The notes beneath the pieces were generated by a model that saw only the letters and a program-made list of their open reading frames with translations, made no database searches and was not told the DNA's origin. Positions 32,048-44,338 of a stretch of 64,000 bases of DNA are shown piece after piece. The DNA comes from Cycas panzhihuaensis (lineage: Eukaryota; Cycadophyta). Numbering within the stretch: position 1 is the first letter of the stretch; every line of letters starts with the position of its first letter. Where the stretch lies: positions 213,659,741 through 213,723,740 of the forward strand of contig CM041465.1 of NCBI GenBank assembly GCA_023213395.1. Direction: 5' to 3'. The translations under genes and the position numbers were made by a program.

Positions 32048-32746
32048 TCCTTTTAACTTTTGGATAATATAATTTATAGGATGTATGTGAGTCACTATAT
32101 CCTATAAATAAATACTTAGTCCTTTTGTCATTTAATTTTGTTCTCCCTTATTCTAGAATATATACGTAAGCTATGTACCTAAAAATTATAAAATGTTTAA
32201 TGCTTAACTTATAACCTATCTAGGCTTCTTTAAGTATAACCCATCTCACTACTTTGGTGGTATATTTGTTCAATAAATAAACAATTGTATGTATAACTTC
32301 TACCCAATATTCATTACCAAGATGCTTATCCATGAGCATACTTCTAGTTATTTAAATAGTTATCTTATTTTTTCTTTTTGCAACTGTATATCGTTAAGAT
32401 GTATAGGAATTTATGAATTGTTCTCTTATCCTAAAATATTTTCAATAATCCTTGAATTCATTTGAAATAAATTCTCCCCTATTATCTAATCTTAGTATCA
32501 ATATCTTATATCCACTCTATCTTTGAACTATATTTTTGAAGTTAATAAAGAATTAGAGTGCATATAACTTAAATTTGAGAAAGTAAATCCAAGTCATCCT
32601 TATAAAATCATTAATGCATGTTATGAAATACTAGGCTCCTTTAAGTGAAGGCACATCCATTGGTCCATATAAGTCTATGTATACTAGTTGAAGAGGCCTA
32701 TTAGCCCTATAACTTTTATTAAGGAATTCTTTCCTTTATTATTTAC
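32048..32746 (-). pseudogene. Integrase of element E
   Basis: On the minus strand this lies between the GAG-pre-integrase motif (32747-33043) and the RT. The C-terminal segment next to the D insertion reads KRTKYLFIGYSDSHTSYKLY, the typical post-core copia text, and runs on across the insertion into IIFKEDEFC. The core is badly decayed and I could not locate all acidic residues. Confidence 0.65.
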
Positions 32747-33300
32747 TTAGTATAAACCTTCACACACTTCTTTGTTATGTTCAATATTAGGTAGTTCTAT
32801 CATCATTTTCATCTTTTTTATTAAGGTTAAACTATTATAGTTCACATGGCCAAGTCTTTTATGCCAAGTTTCACTATCCATATTAATTGAAGCCTTTAAG
32901 GCATAATAATTAGTTGGGAGAATGACTAGTTTGAAAGACCTATTACTAGTCATTTGCCCCTTAGAAACTATTGTTTTATTCCTTAACTTATCCTTAATGA
33001 TGCAGTTTCTATTGTCAAAAATCACCTTATATTTTTGCTCCATTATTTATCCTACTAATAGTAAAATTTTCTTAAGTGTAGGGATATGGAGTATATCATT
33101 GATACATCTTATTTCTTTAAAGTCTATTTAGATAACTAAATTCCCTTTTGTCAACTATAGCTTGAGTGGTATTATTACTAAATACAATTATGCTCCTTTT
33201 GGTGTTGTCCAATTCTTTAGAACATTCTTCTCTAGGTGTCATGTGGGTAGAACATCTAAAGTCAATATACTAACTATCTTTTTCCTCATTTGCCATTAAA
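32747..33300 (-). pseudogene. Protease and GAG-pre-integrase of element E
   Basis: The minus-strand frame 33043-32747 contains ETWHKRLGHVNYNSLTLIKK, the GAG-pre-integrase motif. Upstream, near 33230-33275, the protease reads QYIDFRCSTHMTPREECS, with the family Asp-Ser-Gly changed to Asp-Phe-Arg. It sits between gag and integrase as expected for copia. Inactive. Confidence 0.78.
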
Positions 33301-34377
33301 ATTGATAGAAAGAGTCTCTCATTTTTCCTTTCTTCTACTATTATATAACTTATTCCTCTTTGTAAGTTAGATCTTTTTGTGAAATAATTTTCTTTTAAGT
33401 GTCTATTTCTATAGAAATAGGAATATTAAATTATTCCTTTACCTCTAGGATACCTTTCTCTTTGTCATTGGTTCCTACCTTTAGGACCCTCTTCCCTGAG
33501 GTGTAAAATTTTATCCTTAGTCTTTATTAAATTAACCTTGAAAATATATTTATTCTTAATTTTAAAATTAATTTAAACCTTAATGAAAAAGACCTTGACC
33601 TTGATGATATTGTCCTTATCCTTGATAAACTTGTCTTTATCTTTGATAAAATTAATTTTGATTCCTAAGGTTTTGATCTCTTTGTCTAGGAGATTATCCT
33701 ATTCCTCTAGAACTTTGGCCTTAAAAAGTAGGCCTAATCTTTGCCTTGGTGGTAAATTCAAGTTTTAAAAATTTACTACCTCCTTTTTTCTCTTCAATAA
33801 CAAATAAAGTTGCACTCAATTGATTAATTTTGAGGCTAGTTAGGTCTTTGAAAATCTCAATATTTGTTTTAACCATTTTGAATCTTTTAATATCACTAAC
33901 ATAACTTAAGATCTTCTTTACCACTCTTTATATAGTAATAATTTCTCTTAAGGCCTTTATTTGGTTGACTAGGCCTTATATTTTAGTTACGAAGTCATTT
34001 ACTATTTCATTGTTATTCATCCTATAGTTTTTAAACTTACTCCTTAATGTTTAGAGTTTAGATGCAACAACTCATTTGTAGATGGTCTTCTATACGTCTT
34101 ATACCTCCTTTGGTGTAGTTACTTCACTATTCCTTGGAAATATGTGATCCTCTAATGCATAAATGATGAATGGAAAGACTTCATTGTATTGCTTTTCATT
34201 ATCCTTGTAGGTCTTCTTTTGGTCTTTAGTTGCATTAACATCAAGTGCTCCATAACTTATTTCAATCGAGTCCTATATATCCTTTGATATAAAGATGGGT
34301 TTCATTCTTTGGCTCTAATTCAAAAAGTTAGTATCATTAAAATTTAGCACTATTACATTACTTATGCTTGAGGCCAT
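33301..34377 (-). pseudogene. Gag of element E
   Basis: The minus-strand start at 34375-34377 gives MASSISNVIVLNFNDTNFLN followed by a stop where copia Gag has Trp. The core follows (AVKEDQKKTYKDNEKQYNEV-like text; LEDHIFPRNS). A charged repeat-like Lys/Asp stretch lies at about 33560-33720. The zinc knuckle at 33381-33426 reads YSYFYRNRHLKENYF: spacing and His kept, all Cys replaced by Tyr. No primer site could be identified upstream. Confidence 0.72.
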
Positions 34378-36740
34378 AATAAAGAAAATTAATTTAAAAT
34401 AAATTACTTAAAAAAGTAAAAGTGCTTGAATGAGATACTAAAATATACTTAAACAAGGCAATGAAAACACTCAAAAAACACAAGAAAAACATGTTCTCCT
34501 TTAACTTTGGGATATGCAAAAATGTTCTAATTGGGACTTAACCTCCTCACAAGTAAGATTTTATATTAATGATGATTACAAGCTAAAGTTTTACTAGAGT
34601 TTTTTAAAGGTCATCTCTCAGGAAGCCCACAAACTAACATCAATTTTAATTATGAAAATATTATATAAAATGACTTCAAAATCACTTAAATAATTATTCA
34701 CTCAATAGAGGATCAAAATACAAACCCAATTCCTTAAATGACACTTAATTCTAACTTCTTATAACTAAGTTATACATTAAAAGATATAAGAAGGTTCAAA
34801 GGGATAAAGAGCCCTTTAGTACGTGAACCATAAGGAAGTTTTTTATTAACTTTTAGTTATTAAAAATACTATCAAATGTAGACCTAACATAGTTATGTGA
34901 TCACTCATTTTGTTTAGGTGGAAATGAAGAATGATTTAGAGTTGCCAGATCTAAAAATGGGTCTTGTTAGTGACTGATATCCTTGCTAAAGTAGAAAAAA
35001 GTACTTAATTTAAAGAAGGCCTTCTTAAAAAATAACTTAGCCCCTTTGAAACTATTCCTTGGTTATTTCAATACTAAATATAACCTATAGGCTATATGGA
35101 TAAGTAGGGGCTATAAACAATAAATTCAATAAAATATAGAAAATAGTTTAATTTCTTAAATTAGTAATAATATTAAATTCTTAATAATAGTGATTAATTT
35201 CACTAGCCACTAATTAGAAGTGCACCTAGTTTGTCACTATCGAGCACATGAATTAAAGTATTAAAAAAACTATTATATGGCCACCCCTCAGTTTTCCATG
35301 TATGTACAAATAACCCTATGGTCAAAGAAGAGGTATATGCATGTGAGAATAAACATAAATATGGAATGCTTGGTATTGGTGTTGGATGCCCCTTTCCACA
35401 TAGTAAGTAGGGAAATAAACAATCGACATGCAAGTAATAAAAGATGCAAGGGACCCTAGATCTGAAACCACAATTACAAACTCTAAGTTTACATTTCTAC
35501 TACCTTAACTATATAATGAATGCAATGCATTTGGATGAATAGAGCTTAGGCTATGGGGCATAGTCGAAAGATGGTGACTACTACTACAAAATATCCATAC
35601 ATTGTATGATGGTATTGATGGGTGGGTCTAGACTAGTATAAGAAGAGAACACATTTTAAAAATACCAAAAAACTCTTAATGTAAAAATAACAAAACATTC
35701 ACCTTCTAATTGGTGGTAATTATTTTCCTCCCATATCTTGGTTCTTACACTATATCTATGACCAAAAAAAAGAGAGAGGATATAGTCGATATCTCATAGT
35801 CACAAAATAGACCCAAATATGATATCTTGTAGCTACAAATAGACCCAGGTAGGATAGCTATGAAATGAGATTGAAATTTCTTGCTTTTAAGTATATTAAC
35901 AACTAAAATTTAGAGGACAAATTCTTGATGATAGATCTGATAGACTTGGCACCAACAGAAACGAATTCATAGGCTATGCAATAAATAAAGCAAATGAATA
36001 GTTTAAGGAGAAAATAACAACTTGTCACTTTATATAGACCTTGAGAAAGAAATGAAATAAACATATTTTATATGGATTGTAGCACTAATATTTATCAACA
36101 TTGTTAGCCTACTCATCACTCACATCATGAGGTTGTAGATTTGGTATTATATTATGATCAACTTTGCTTTTGTAGTGCCACAACTACTTATAATATAGTA
36201 ATTGAATCAAGGCCATATTCAGGAGCAACCTACCTAGAAATTTGATGCTACTATTAGATAATATTTAGTTATACTAAGTGAAACTGAAGCACTTTTTCTT
36301 AGGAAAAAATAAGAGACCTTTATCTAGGTGAACTAGATGTAATGACATAAGTATAAGCTTGTAAATAAATATATTAGATGAAAAATGCTATAAATGGATT
36401 GACATACATAAATACCTTTGTTTATGATTTATGTATATAATCAAGCTTTAGGTGCTTAGGATATGCAATAGATAGAGGAGTATGTGCATACTAGTGATCC
36501 CTTTGAACAATCACCTGACAACTTTATGAGATAAATAGATGTATATATAACTAGTATAAAGCTTTGATAGGTTAAAAGCTTTGATAGATAGTAGAGACTA
36601 CTCCAAAACATACACTTTGAATTAGATGTAATATGCTAATGTAATAATATGAATCCTTACATATAAATAGATCTACAAAGGGACATATTGATGGATGGGA
36701 AAGCTCTTATAGAATCATTATAACAAGATTAAAACTCTAC
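34378..36740. other. AT-rich stretch with no recognisable gene
   Basis: It should contain the leader and LTR of element E, but I could not define them. Overlapping open frames at 35203-35459 on both strands show no domain and look like chance. A GGCACCAACAG site near 35948 faintly resembles a minus-strand primer site. Confidence 0.35.
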
Positions 36741-37110
36741 TGCTCTAACAATAGATTTGATACCAAATGATAGAATCAAAGGACAAAGAGAGTAGAAATT
36801 GAAATGAAATAAAAGTAATATAGGGATAATATTCAATTCATAAGGATGGTGGTATTAATAAATACTAGGGTCTTCAAACCCCTTGAATAAATAGGCAGGA
36901 TCGAGAGGATTTAGGCATACCTCTCATGGTCTATCACTAATTGGCATTGATAAATGCCTGGCATAGTTCCACCTAGATATCTCCATTGATTTAGGTTATT
37001 ACCCTAATATGGGTAGTCTCCCCAAGGTGGCTACTTGCCCTAATATGGGTATTATTCCAATAATTAGGTCAATATATTATATAAGAGTAACATGAATATC
37101 TTACCTTTTG
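36741..37110 (-). repeat. Minus-strand copia primer site and LTR remnant
   Basis: GCTCTAACA and TTTGATACCA (36742-36765) are consistent with a reversed, partly rearranged primer site. TGATAGAATC from 36768 would be the LTR end. Within it, CCCTAATATGGGTA occurs twice about 43 bp apart near 37009 and 37052. The right limit is a guess. Confidence 0.4.
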
Positions 37111-39003
37111 TATATGAGAATAATAGCACTTGTTATATGTTGTACAATAGTAGCTTGTGAAACTTTTTTTTGTCTCTTATGTATAAGATATATATGTGTT
37201 CTTTCTCCATCTGTGTACACTTACAACTTTCTTTTGGTAACTAATAAAATTTTATCAACTAATAATCAATAATTTAAACATACTAACTCTAAGAATAGGG
37301 CATGCTACCTGAATTAGTCAAGTTAGTTTTAACATGATAATGTAAATAGTATATTCTTGTAGCTCTTATTTAGATTTCTCAATGACAAATATATATTTGA
37401 TATTAGTTGGACTCCTCAACAATTGATTGCTGTACCAAGTAAATAAATATATGAGACTTCTCTATATCTCATAAATAAGCAAATAAATAACATCATCTTA
37501 TTAACTTTCTAACAAATAAACATTGGGTCCTTCATTAATAAAAATTAGGTGGTGTCATTAATCATTATATGTGTAATACATCAAATGATCATGACATTTG
37601 ATTAGTGAAGCTATAATCACTTCATCAAATATGTTAATTACCAAGGGGGATTCTCATCATATCTGGTATATCTAAGATTCCCATAATAAATTTTATCAAA
37701 TACGTCCCACATCATGAATCTTTCATCAATTTTGAGTCTTAAACTATTATTAATGAGACTTTATATATTCAATTCTAAACAAAATATACTTTTTCTTTAA
37801 TCATATATCACAAATTTATATCAACATATATTTGAGAGCCTTTAAAATATTTTAAAAATGCCAAAATAGATATTAAACTATTAAAAAGTTATAACTTTTA
37901 TCATGTCAAAATTACTTTATTCAACCTACACATTAAAATATTTATCTTTTAATCTCTAAAATATGATTTACAACCACTTTTTTTGACAGTATCAAAATTC
38001 TCTTTCTAATACAACTAATGGCTAAAAAAATAGACTCTTATATGAAAAGTTATGCTCAAAAGAGTGATAGTGTATCATCTAAACATGAACATTCCTTAAG
38101 AAAATAAGTTTAGTCCCTTTTTAGTTTGGGTTGTCAATTGTGGTTGTGCTCCATATGACTGTCTAACTTTATAGAGGGCACTTAGGTAGATTCTAAAATG
38201 CATTCCAATTGAATTAAATTTACCAAAAATATCACAAATTTGTTTAACATAGGTCAATTTTTTTTTACTTGCATGCTAATATTTTGTCAACTTAAGTAAT
38301 TAAAAATTGACTTGCAAACACCAAAATATGGATTGAAATTGGTCTCTTTTATTCATGCGAATGATGATTATAGTAGATATTTAGTATTAGTAAATATTCT
38401 TGAATATGTTTAGATGAACTTTATATGGTCAACAAGGTGATGTGTATAGTATATGGATAGTTATAACACAGGGTCTTGGCTCCTTTACATAGACAATTTG
38501 ATCCATGATGATGGCTAACCCACTTCAGTAAATAGATATAAGTAACAATGATGGAATCATGATCACACAATTCACTCTTCTCTATAGATACTTATAAATG
38601 TAGGCATAGGGTACTTAGTTCTTCACAAAATCTTATGGTGAAATTGGAGTCCAATGATAATTATAGTGTGATACTAGTAGGGTAGATGAATATGCTTTAT
38701 AAGATGATTGGAGAGAAGGTGGAAAAATATTCAGTAGTAGTTTATGTGATACCTTCCAAATATAGTGTTTATATTAAAGCATAATACAACATAACACTCA
38801 ACAATGCTTCAAACCTTTACCATTTTCTTTAAAATAATTCCTTCATTCTATGTCAATTTAGTGTATTATATAACAACTTCTTCATGTTTGTAATGTATCA
38901 CCCATATACATACCATTAATTATCAATTATTACAAGAGCAATTTTTATTTATTTATTTATCTCACCTATTAACGAAAAGAATCTATCACAATCAACTAGT
39001 CTG

Positions 39004-39005
<2 letters not shown>
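37111..39005. other. AT-rich stretch with no recognisable gene
   Basis: No domain on either strand. Contains short ATTT repeats near 38946-38960. Confidence 0.35.

Positions 39006-39075
<70 letters not shown>
39006..39075. repeat. Poly(A) tract joined to (TA)n microsatellite
   Basis: 31 A residues (39006-39036) run straight into about 19 TA units (39037-39075). No LINE or SINE body is recognisable upstream. Confidence 0.9.
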
Positions 39076-39077
<2 letters not shown>

Positions 39078-39947
39078 CAAACCCTTATATAAAATTATAT
39101 ATATACCCATCTCATTTTTCATCATAAATATGCTCTTACTTTTAACATACCCTTAACATGATATAATAAATTTCATATGCTGTCATAATTTCTAGCCCAT
39201 AAACTCTTAATAAACCATCATTATTTATGTCTATATAACATACCTTTGATTACTAACATGTCGTACATCATGGTGGTAAAATAATATACCTTCATAATTT
39301 ACCGCATATTAATTAGTATAAGTATGTTGCCTATTTTACATACTTGATGGGACATTAGTTATTGTATTTCTCTCATAGGGTGATCAATCTTATTTGGCTA
39401 ATCACATCATTAATAACACCTTACTTTATCTATTATTTTTTATTGTGAGATTTAGTAAAATGATTAGTTTCACAAAATCTTGGCCACATCTACAAGAGGT
39501 CAGTTTGCATAGGTGAACTCAATTGGGAACAATTACTCTCATCACATCATATTTAATGGACTAGTTTAAACCTACATATTCATGGATACTAGTGCACTAC
39601 ATGCTTAAAATAAATATCCATAATATATTTAATAATCAATGTACCTATCAGTCTTATTATATTCATCTTGATATGGCTTTATCATTATTTATATACAACT
39701 CTAAATTAACTTCATCTTGTCCCAAAATCTTGGCCACATATCACTGGCATAATCATTTTTGTCTCATTAAACATTCCTCAAATTGGCCTTATCATTGGCT
39801 TCATAAATAGCTTAATTATTGGTTTAATAAGTTCATCAACTAGCTCATATAGGCTTCAATTTGTCTCCACAAGATCTTTCATAACATGGCTAGTAACCAA
39901 GCTTTAATAGGCTTATATTATCATTGTGGCTCTGATATTTCACTATG
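39076..39947. other. AT-rich stretch, possibly internal to a minus-strand copia
   Basis: No domain recognised. The phrase AAAATCTTGGCCACAT occurs twice (near 39475 and 39725), suggesting an old internal duplication of about 250 bp spacing. The open frame at 39592-39810 lies here and has no recognisable motif. Confidence 0.3.
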
Positions 39948-40440
39948 TCTCTAATACAATATTAGAAATTTTAAATTTATTGATACTATGTTAGAATGTA
40001 TTTATCATGCATAGAAAAAGTATATTAATAATGTACATAAATATAATAATGTATGATCAATATATCAAGTAATATTATGGACATAAATTAATATAATATT
40101 GACAAGCATGTATTATAAGACATAATAGATTTAGAAAACCCAAGATGGGAAAAACCATAGGAGAAGGTTAGAGTCAGTAGCTTTAATTTATTATGATCTT
40201 CAAATGATTGCATCTCTAAACTTGATCATTTCTTAAATTTTATCAAGTTCTCAAGTGGTGTGCATACATATTTATATATTATGTCATCTCATGAATAGCC
40301 TATAATATCTTTAAACCTTTTTATCATCCAATACATGTGTGTATATATTTATAGATTTGTACATGAATATATGTACATGTTATATCTATCAATACTTTTG
40401 GGTGTGGGAATGTGTTAGACCACAACCTTATATTAAACAT
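39948..40440 (-). repeat. Minus-strand copia primer site and LTR remnant
   Basis: TCTCTAATACAA (39948-39959) is a reversed, eroded primer site; the LTR begins TATTAGAAATT at 39960 and contains AAAACCCAAGATGGGAAAAA near 40135, a typical reversed copia LTR block. The far end is not defined. Confidence 0.5.
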
Positions 40441-40639
40441 TACATATGTGAGAATAATCACATATTCCAATATTTTAAACCACAACTAAAGTATAATTAA
40501 GTTATTTATTAAGAAGGGAAAAAAATTACATTGAAATATATGCAAAAATCCCATTTAAAGGAGACTTAATATAGCTACTATCTACTACCATTTAGAGAGA
40601 AAATATTGTCTAAAATGATCACAATGGGCCCTTAGATAT

Positions 40640-40654
40640 GAACTCTTCAATGCA

Positions 40655-40710
<56 letters not shown>

Positions 40711-40763
40711 CACACACATATTTGTGTGTATGTGTCTATATGTATATATGTATTGAAGAGTTC
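40640..40763. repeat. Fold-back structure enclosing a (CA)n microsatellite
   Basis: Perfect 12-bp arms GAACTCTTCAAT (40640-40651) and ATTGAAGAGTTC (40752-40763) flank a (CA)n tract (about 40652-40718) on one side and a TGTGTGTATGTGT stretch (about 40724-40736) on the other, so the inner parts can also pair. The minus-strand open frame here with a long Val/Cys run is only the translated microsatellite. Confidence 0.85.
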
Positions 40764-42145
40764 TTTATATAGATAAAATAAAGTAAGGTTTTTAAGGGAA
40801 TTTATGTAGCCCTTAAAATGCCCAACAAATAAGACAATGAAATGCATGCAAAAATCCATTATAAAGTTGCCTAAGCTAACTAGAAATTTACTATTAAAAA
40901 TGGAACTAAGTGATTAATAGTATTAGACTCTAAGTAGGGCATCATTATGCTTAGAGAATAGGGCCAATAACACTTATTAGAAATTTATAGCCACTTCCAT
41001 TATTGAAACGAAAGTTGCCATTCTAAATGAGAGTCTCCATAGTATAATGTGAAGAATGCCTTTTGATAAGTAAAATCACAAAGAAAATCTATGTTTACAG
41101 TAGTTTGTAAAGCCTAGAAATGCCTTTAGTAATTAGTATGGTTTAGGCTAGCCAAAATCATGAGTTAAACTTGAATGTAGATGCCAAGAAGAAGTCCCTT
41201 GATGAATAGCATTTTGAGAATGATAGGGCAAATAAAATACCCAAAAATATATAGAAATGTATTCCTAATGCATTCTAACATGAGTTACACTCACTAACAC
41301 TAATACTCTAACTAAAAAATCATTAAAATCCATTCATAAAAATATTAGAAATTAAATTTTTTAGAGGGAAACATTCGTAACTATCATGTAGTAGGGAATA
41401 TTTAGTGGAATATTCTTCCTTTGAAACATTAGAAATAACTTTATTTTTATTTTTCTAATGTTGAGGTCACATTAAATTATTTTTCTATAAATTTTGAAGT
41501 CCAATGATAAGCCCCTGGTCACGTGGAGGGTACTATGCTAAGTTAATTTCAGGCTTATTTGATGTATAATTTTGGAAAATAAATATACTACAACACTTAT
41601 TTCTTTATAACCTTTCAATATATAATGGTTACATTGACTACAACTATTCATTTTTTCAAATAAAGAAAATTGTAAAACATGCCTTTTTATGTTGATTCTT
41701 GCTACTTATGAGTAGATTAAGGAAGTGAATTAACATATACCGATTACCTACATATAGATTAGAGATTTTTAAACATTTTTTACAATTTATTTATGTGCTT
41801 TCTAATCATTTTTAAGTCATTTTTAATGTGGTATTAAATAATAGCAAGTGGAGGAAGAATAAGAGTTTGCCATTGAAAAACTAGCTAGTTCTAATAATTA
41901 TCCTACCTTAAAACATTAAATGCTTAGATTCTTTACTTTAAATGATTTGTGAAAGTATGTTAATTTTTTAATGGGAAAAATAGCTATAAAAATCACTAAT
42001 TTTATAACAAGACTAAAAGGTGATGATGACTTTAGAGATGAATATGAAAATAAGATGCATATCACTTTTAGTTTTATTGACTTATTTATTAGTAGTAGTA
42101 TTATTATAGATATCAAAGATATCACTACCCTAAAGTAAATGTGAG
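40764..42145. other. AT-rich stretch with no recognisable gene
   Basis: No domain on either strand; the minus-strand frame at 41916-42125 has no motif. A short similarity (ATGCAAAAATCC context) links about 40540 and 40845, on either side of the fold-back. Confidence 0.35.
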
Positions 42146-42150
42146 GTATC

Positions 42151-42548
42151 TACTAAATTGATTAACATGATTATATAACAAATGTGCATTTAAATATATC
42201 AAATAGAAAGTAGAAAATATGAAACACATAATAAATGTATACAAATTTCTTGTAGAGAAGTGTGATCGGTAAATTAATTACATTATGCATATGAATTTTG
42301 GTAGAGCTATCATGTACATAAAAAATCAATGTATAAATGAGAGGGATTGTGCTTAGTTTATAATCATACAAAACCTGAATACTCTAATTTGATTGGATGG
42401 CATAATAGGCTAATATTATTAGCCTATTATTTGGTAATTAGGTAGACTTGATAACATTATAAAATACAAATAAGGGTTTACACCCAATATTACATAGTAC
42501 AATTACATGAAAAATACATTACAATAGAGGTGCTGTTAGATGTTTTAA
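42151..42548 (-). repeat. 3' LTR of element C
   Basis: Partner of 43938-44333; its low end has TG changed to TA. A purine tract (minus-strand AATGGAGGGG) adjoins its upper end, near 42550-42562, which fixes orientation. The upper end is good to a few bases. Confidence 0.85.
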
Positions 42549-42559
42549 ACCCCTCCATT

Positions 42560-43066
42560 AATGATAACTCTATTTGTCATGACACTAAGGTTGTGCCAAA
42601 ATTATTCAAACTTTGGTCTCCATAGTGCTTTTGTGAAGATATCTACCACTTGGTCTTTAATCGGTTAGTATACTCAGTCTATAAAGGAATCAAAATGTTG
42701 CTTTAAGAGAAATTCTTTAATGAGATTTCCATTCAAGAAGGTGCTCTTCAATACCAAAGGAGCTTTATGGTGCTGAAAAGTGCCATTGGCATGAAATTTA
42801 GTCTTATAAGGCCTTTTACAATTAATTGGCTTCTTTTTAAGTGACACATCTATTAGCTCCCATGTGTCATTCTTGAAAATTGAGTGCATTTCTTCATCCA
42901 TTGCTACTTTCCATGTTTGATCTTTGATTGCCTCCTCAAACATGGAAGTTTTAGAGGTCTTAAGGATACATGCTATTAAGGCATAATTGGTGGAGTGTCT
43001 CATTCTAGACTCTCTTTTAGGAGCTATGGGAGGAGGATGTACATCCTTAGCAATTATTGTAGCCAC
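42560..43066 (-). pseudogene. Collapsed pol fragment of element C
   Basis: The minus-strand frame 43066-42674 begins with a pre-RT text (RESRMRHSTNYALIAC), then RT N-terminal text (FEEAIKDQTWKVAMDEEMHS, NDTWELIDVSLKKK, then KTKFHANGTFQHHKA). It jumps, without leaving the frame, to LKSTFLNGNLIKE (a later RT motif) and then almost at once to the end of RNase H (QVVDIFTKALWRPKFE near 42620). The segments carrying the polymerase box and most of RNase H are missing. It cannot encode an enzyme. Confidence 0.8.
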
Positions 43067-43923
43067 TTAGGAGGTGGTCAAATATTTGTGACCTCCACTA
43101 AAAGATCATCAAGAGATATAGGTGGCATTATTGTGGTAGCATTTGAAGTTGATGTTAAGGCTACTAAAACCAAAAATAGATATGGTATGTTAATACTGGT
43201 ATGATGACACCCCCCATTGAATTGAAATCATAATTTAGTATGATTAACTTAATCTCAACTTTGTAAAAAATAAATAATGTTAAATAAAATTGAATGAACA
43301 GCCTATACAAAAATGGAAAAATAGAGCAATAAAAATTTGATTAAAAACACTTCAAATTGGAATGAAGTTATATAGAATGACTTTGGGATTGATTAGAGAT
43401 TAATGCAAGATTGAGATTCAACTAATTAAGGTTGCAAAAGGTTTGTACGAAGTTGTACAATGATGTAAGATTGATAAAAGGTGCATACATACTATGGCCT
43501 ATACATTTAGATATTTTTACTGAAATTGTATTAAAAAAAAATTGGTTACTATAGACACCCTCCAACAAGTGGTATAATGAGCTTGAGAATGATTATAAGA
43601 TAGATCTAACTTTGAGAAGCAAGATTATATCAAACAATTTTTGAAAAAGATGAAATAGAGACTAAATAATGAGAAATAACAGAGATGGCATTTTATTTTA
43701 CTTGAAACAATAGTAGCGAGATAGAAGATTACTATAGTTAGTTAGGCAATAATTGGTAATAGAAAACATGGTGAATACACATTGCAAGAGTGTTAGATAT
43801 GTTTGAAACCACTAGAACTAAGTGATAAATATTAAAACAGAGGTAAATGAGGTGACATTTTTGACAAATGAGCTCCATTTTCTCAGCCAAACTTATAAAT
43901 AACTTGATAAAATATATATAATC
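43067..43923 (-). other. Non-coding leader of element C
   Basis: Between the primer site and the pol remnant there is no readable gag, protease or integrase. A GGGGGG run (minus strand, near 43210) is the only compositional feature. Confidence 0.55.
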
Positions 43924-43937
43924 TAGCTCTGATACCA

Positions 43938-44333
43938 TGCTAAGTTGATTAATAGGAATATATAATAGATGTGCATTCAAAATATCAAATAGAAAGCAAG
44001 AAATATAAAACACATACTAAATGTATGCAAATCTCTTACAGAGAAGTGCAATAGGTAAATTGATTACACTATGCATATAAATTTTGGTAGAGCTTCCACA
44101 TACATAAAAATTAATGTACAAATGAGGGGAATAATACTTAATTTATAAACATACAAAACTCAAATACTTTAATTTGATTAGCCAATATTATTAGCCCTTT
44201 ATTTGGTAATTAGGCAGACCTAACAACATTATAAATTACATTTGGATTATAAATAAGGGTTTATACCCAATGTTACATAGTATAATTACATGAAAAATAC
44301 ATTACAATAGAGGTGTTATTAGATGTTTGAATA
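43938..44333 (-). repeat. 5' LTR of element C with reversed primer site to its left
   Basis: 396 bp; in element orientation it probably began TGTTCAAACATC (now TATTCAAACATC) and ends at the primer site TGGTATCAGAGCT (43924-43937 reversed). Confidence 0.87.
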
Positions 44334-44338
44334 ATATC

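Larger units (their letters stand above)
25690..34377 (-). mobile_element. Element E: minus-strand Ty1/copia interrupted by element D
   Basis: Read leftward, the copia order gag (34377 down), protease, GAG-pre-integrase, integrase, then a break, then RT (26755 down to about 25690) is continuous across the AATAA duplication of element D. I could not identify either LTR or the RNase H end with confidence, so the outer limits are those of readable protein. The three Cys of the zinc knuckle are Tyr and the protease Asp-Ser-Gly is altered, so it is old and dead. Confidence 0.8.
42151..44333 (-). mobile_element. Element C: internally deleted minus-strand Ty1/copia
   Basis: LTRs 43938-44333 (5' in element orientation) and 42151 to about 42548 are homologous along their length (shared ACACAT.CTAAATGTAT and ATTTTGGTAGAGCT blocks). 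The target duplication is GTATC (42146-42150) against ATATC (44334-44338). The reversed primer site TAGCTCTGATACCA lies at 43924-43937. The internal region is only about 1.4 kb and holds a collapsed pol fragment, so this is a deletion derivative that could move only in trans. Confidence 0.88.

Noticed and set aside
35203-35459. Overlapping open frames on both strands
   Set aside because: No recognisable domain, no repeat context, and similar length frames arise by chance.
40647-40859. 70-codon minus-strand frame with a Val/Cys run
   Set aside because: It is only the translated (CA)n microsatellite.
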